64,000 nt of DNA from Solea solea (Eukaryota; Chordata; Actinopteri; Pleuronectiformes; Soleidae). Below, one piece after another: positions 54,451 to 64,000 of this stretch. The DNA is taken from the NCBI RefSeq assembly GCF_958295425.1, contig NC_081143.1, positions 25,299,586-25,363,585 of the forward strand, given 5' to 3'. The first letter of the stretch is position 1. Each line of letters begins with the position of its first letter. Position numbers and translations under genes: made by a program. The notes under the pieces were generated by a model that saw nothing but the letters and a program-made list of their open reading frames with translations, was not told the origin of the DNA and did not search any database.

Positions 54451-55541
54451 TGATGCATTCACACCAAAAACAAAGGGAATTTGCAGGTCGTTTGAGTGCT
54501 GATTAGTATGGAATGGGATTTGTGATTTTCAAACAACGCTTTTTAAGAAGCAAATTATACATTTGATCTTTGCGCTTTCTGAACAAGTGACAGAGTGCAA
54601 AGAACAAGGTAGCGCAAAGAACATGTGAGGGAGTGCAAAGAACATGAGGGAGCCCAAAGAACAAGTGAGGGAGTGCAAAGAACATGAGGGTGTGCAAAGA
54701 ACAAGTGAGGGAGCGCAAAGAACAAGTAAAGGCGCAAAGAACAAGTAAGGGAGCGCAAAGAACAAGTGAGGGAGTGCATAGAACATGAGGGTGTGCAAAG
54801 AACAAGTGAGGGAGCGCAAAGAACAAGTGAGGGAGCGCAAAGAACAAGTGAGGGAGCGCAAAGAACAAGTAAGGAAGCGCAAAAAACAAGTAAGGTAGCG
54901 CAAAAAACAAATGAGGGAGTGCAAAGAACAAGTGAGGGAGCGCAAAGAACAAGTGAGGGAGTGCAAAGAACAAGTGAGGGAGCGCAAAGAACATGAGGGA
55001 GTGCAAAAAACAAATGAGGGAGCGCAAAAAACAAATGAGGGAGCGCAAAGGACAAATGAGGGCGCACAAAGAACATGTGAGGGAGTGCAAAGAACAAGTG
55101 AGGGAGCGCAAAGAACAAGTAAAGGAGCGCAGAGAACAAGTAAGGTAGCGCAAAAAACAAATGAGGGAGCGCAAAGAACAAGTAAAGGAGCGCAAAGAAC
55201 AAGTGAGGGAGCGCAAATAACAAGTGTGGGAGCGCAAAGAACAAGTAAAGGAGCGCAAAGAACATGAGGGAATGCAAAGAACAAATTAAGGAGCGCAAAG
55301 AACATGAGGGAGTGCAAAGAACAAGTAAGGGAGCGCAAAGAACAAGTGTATTTTCAAACAATAAAATACAATATTTTTGAATGGTTAAATCGATATTTTA
55401 TTTGCTTCTTAAAAAGTGTTGTTAGCTTTATCTTCACTTGTTTTCAAATATTTCAAGTCGAGTGTATGACAATAATTTTAAAATCTACTAGCATGATGAC
55501 TTTTTATACTAATCTGCTTTGGGTTCGGTGTGAACGCACGA
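54451..55541. mobile_element. Inverted-repeat element carrying a minisatellite
   Basis: Outer ends 54451-54475 and 55517-55541 are inverted (about 18 of 25 bases, sharing TTCACACC). Inner arms 54532-54555 and 55400-55423 are inverted with 23 of 24 matches (core CTTTTTAAGAAGCAAAT). CGATTAGTAT-like motifs also recur symmetrically. The 0.77 kb between the arms is a tandem array. Best read as a MITE whose centre has expanded into a minisatellite; class not determined. Confidence 0.65.
54581..55349. repeat. 21-bp minisatellite array (about 36 copies)
   Basis: Basic unit GAGCGCAAAGAACAAGTGAG plus G (21 bp), with variants: GAGTGC for GAGCGC, AAAAAACAAAT for AAGAACAAGT, and a 19-bp form with ACATGAGG. 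Because the unit is 21 bp and lacks stops in several phases, long reading frames appear on both strands; they encode only seven-residue repeats and are not genes. Confidence 0.95.
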
Positions 55542-55699
55542 CGACAACATTCAAACGTCCCGGCAACATTCGTGTTTTTAGATCACACACGATACAACGG
55601 TGACTCGTTCTGTTCCCTACGGGGGGTTCGAGTTTTATTTGTCATCAGGATTGATGCATCCAAGTTCAGAATCATTCAGTTTTGGCACCTTGAAAGACA

Positions 55700-57463
55700 T
55701 TACGCTTTTTTTTTTTTTTTTTTTTTAAATTCTCATTTACAACAACACAACGCAAAAACCAAAGAACAAGGAAAAAAAGAACAACGAAAGACAAAGAAAG
55801 AGACTAAGGCTGTGTGAGAGTCCAAAGGAACCGGGAAAATAAAATAAAAAAACTCAATGAAAAGGCAAGATGAGAATTTCTTTCTGTTTTAACGGAAAAA
55901 AAAAAAGCATTGGTACGTTCTCCAAAGATTGTTCTTTTAGTTTCAAGCGTAATGAAGCCCCAGCCCCAATTACCCACTCAAAAAAAAAGATATATTGAAA
56001 TAGACACAGTACTGTAACATTAATTTCTAGTTTGTCACTCCCACTGCCCTTACATGGTATCATTGTTCAGTTGTTCAAAACATAGGTTCCTTAAAAGCAG
56101 ATTGGATGATTTTGATTAGCATGCATGTAAATTCTTAATATTTTTTTTTTTTTTGGAGTCATTTAGCTTCACCTTGCTGGTTGGTAGCCATGTTCTCTTA
56201 TGCACTACTCGGGGTCTTTGGCAGTAGTGACAATGTCATAGTCCACAGTCTTCTTCAAGTTGGCAGAGAGATCGTCCATTACCCAGAGTTCCCTCTTCAC
56301 TCGGCCCCTTTATGGAGCAAAAAAAGCGAAGGAAAAAACAAACCAAAAACAAAACGGAGGTCAAGTTTTCACCTGGAGTTGACCCTTAACAAAGATGGCC
56401 AGAGTTTCCACGGAAGGCCAAAACATTTTTCTCTGTTGTTGTTGTTGTAAAAGAATGTTTTAATGTGTCTAATACTAACCAAATATCAGTTTATCAAGTA
56501 GGCTGAAGCCTTGGCCCGTCAGAGCAGCCAGTCACGATGAATCCTCCATCTTGGTTTAGTTTCCATGACGACTTGATTTCCTTTAACTTGTGTGAGTTAC
56601 CCTTTTTTTTTTATTATTCCTTGTCGATATTTTTGCGCCAGGGAAGTCTAGTCATGATTTATTAACATATATATTCATATATTTATATATAATCAATACA
56701 TATATTAACTTATGTGTGTGTGTGTGTGTTTTTTTTTTCCGTTTTTTTTTCTCTGTTTGCGGCGTGAATCGCTCCCTGCTAAAATTCCACACCGCAATAA
56801 TTCACAGTATTAATGCGAATAAAGAAGGAAATTAAAGAAGATACAGCAACTAAAGAAAGGAGTGGGCTTTAAGGGAGGTCAGTGTGTGTGTGTGTGTGTA
56901 CGTGTGTCAGTGTAGGTGTGTGTGTGTGTATATGTGCTGGCGTGGGGGGGGGGGGGGCTTGTGGGATGGTAGTGTTCTGGTGGGCCCCCAGGTTCAGACT
57001 ATGGCCCCGTTTTCATCAGACTGAGGAAGAGTAAAAAATATAAAGTTCCACTTTAAACGGGCAGTCTGGCCACGCTTCCACAGCCCCCCGAGAAAGACCT
57101 ACAACCCGCCCTCCCCTACCCTACCTCCCCACCCCTGACTCCTCCCCCTCAAATCTTTATAAACATGTTCAAAACTTGTTAAACAATGGTAGATGGGAAA
57201 ATCATGCATGTTTCTTTTTTTATGCATTTTTTTCTGTTTCCTTTTTTTAAATACGCCGCGGTTATCTGAAGCGCCGCAGAGCGCTCAGATCTTCCTCTCT
57301 GCTGCTCGTCCCTCACTCTCTCCATAAATTTAAGCCCCTGTCTGTTCCCTCTCTCCATCTCTTTACACCGTGTTCTGTCGTTTGCCCCCCCCCCTACACA
57401 CACACATTTCCTCTCATCTAATCTAATTGTTTATTTCCAGTGTCCGAGAGCCCTCCTTCAGTT
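55700..57463 (-). other. cacng2: Probable CACNG2 3' UTR region
   Basis: Region downstream of the CACNG2 stop: homopolymer T tracts, (GT)n runs (about 56712-56730 and 56880-56930) and a run of 14 G at 56944-56957. An early AATAAA is at 57435-57430, only 29 nt past the stop. The family has a long 3' UTR, so the real end is probably farther left. Extent is inferred. Confidence 0.35.

Positions 57464-64000
<6,537 letters not shown>

Larger units (their letters stand above)
45436..57463. other. Gene-free interval between convergent IFT27 and CACNG2
   Basis: About 12 kb including both 3' UTRs. No conserved coding exon recognised. Content is repeats: young SINE, CTG tract, CTC tract (about 48941-48973), Tc1 remnant, (TA)n tract and minisatellite. 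The last 1.5 kb before CACNG2 is probably its 3' UTR. Confidence 0.65.

Noticed and set aside
54581..55349. Regular repeats resembling a CRISPR array
   Set aside because: Units are contiguous with no unique spacers, in a vertebrate genome; it is a minisatellite.
54503..55361. Three overlapping minus-strand frames of 250-269 codons and plus-strand frames of up to 118 codons
   Set aside because: They are translations of the 21-bp minisatellite; only short peptide repeats, open in several phases at once, with no homology or gene signals.

Overview
This window is vertebrate nuclear DNA and almost certainly comes from a ray-finned (teleost) fish. It holds multi-exon genes with GT-AG introns whose products match vertebrate families. 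The introns are compact apart from one of 13.6 kb, there are many CA/GT microsatellites, and the dispersed repeats are typical of fish genomes: Tc1-like ends, hAT-like MITEs, L2 tails and tRNA-headed SINEs. There is no prokaryotic or viral gene organisation.

Four protein-coding genes are supported, each by reading-frame continuity across its splice junctions. (1) TAB1, minus strand, coding exons 1-10 at 15791 down to 1027; the last coding exon lies beyond the left edge. (2) SYNGR1, minus strand, ATG at 35894, with two alternative terminal exons: 20264-20365 (short b form) and 18524-18754 (long a form). (3) IFT27, plus strand, seven exons complete from 36958 to 45435. (4) CACNG2 (stargazin), minus strand, only the last two coding exons (61230-61370 and 57464-57987); the first exons lie beyond the right edge.

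Layout. 1-15.8 kb is TAB1. 15.8-18.5 kb is its promoter and the probable SYNGR1 3' UTR. 18.5-35.9 kb is SYNGR1, mostly a large first intron full of old transposons. 35.9-37.0 kb is a 1.06 kb head-to-head intergenic region shared by SYNGR1 and IFT27; it holds CCAAT boxes, a CRE-like site and a perfect RFX X-box on the IFT27 side. 37-45.6 kb is IFT27. 45.6-57.4 kb is a gene-free interval with a young SINE, a (CTG)16 tract, a (TA)n tract, Tc1 remnants and a roughly 0.77 kb minisatellite inside an inverted-repeat element. 57.4-64 kb is the 3' part of CACNG2.

The genes do not form one pathway. TAB1 activates TAK1 in TGF-beta/IL-1 signalling, SYNGR1 is a synaptic-vesicle membrane protein, IFT27 is an IFT-B small GTPase of cilia, and CACNG2 is an AMPA-receptor auxiliary subunit. 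Their linkage reflects conserved vertebrate synteny: SYNGR1-TAB1 and CACNG2-IFT27 are each neighbours on human chromosome 22, here brought side by side with an orientation change. I found no convincing undescribed biological system. The points most worth a second look are the SYNGR1/IFT27 shared promoter with its X-box, the inverted-repeat-bounded minisatellite, the conserved SYNGR1 alternative last exons, the glycine-repeat insertion in the SYNGR1 tail, and the uneven divergence of TAB1.
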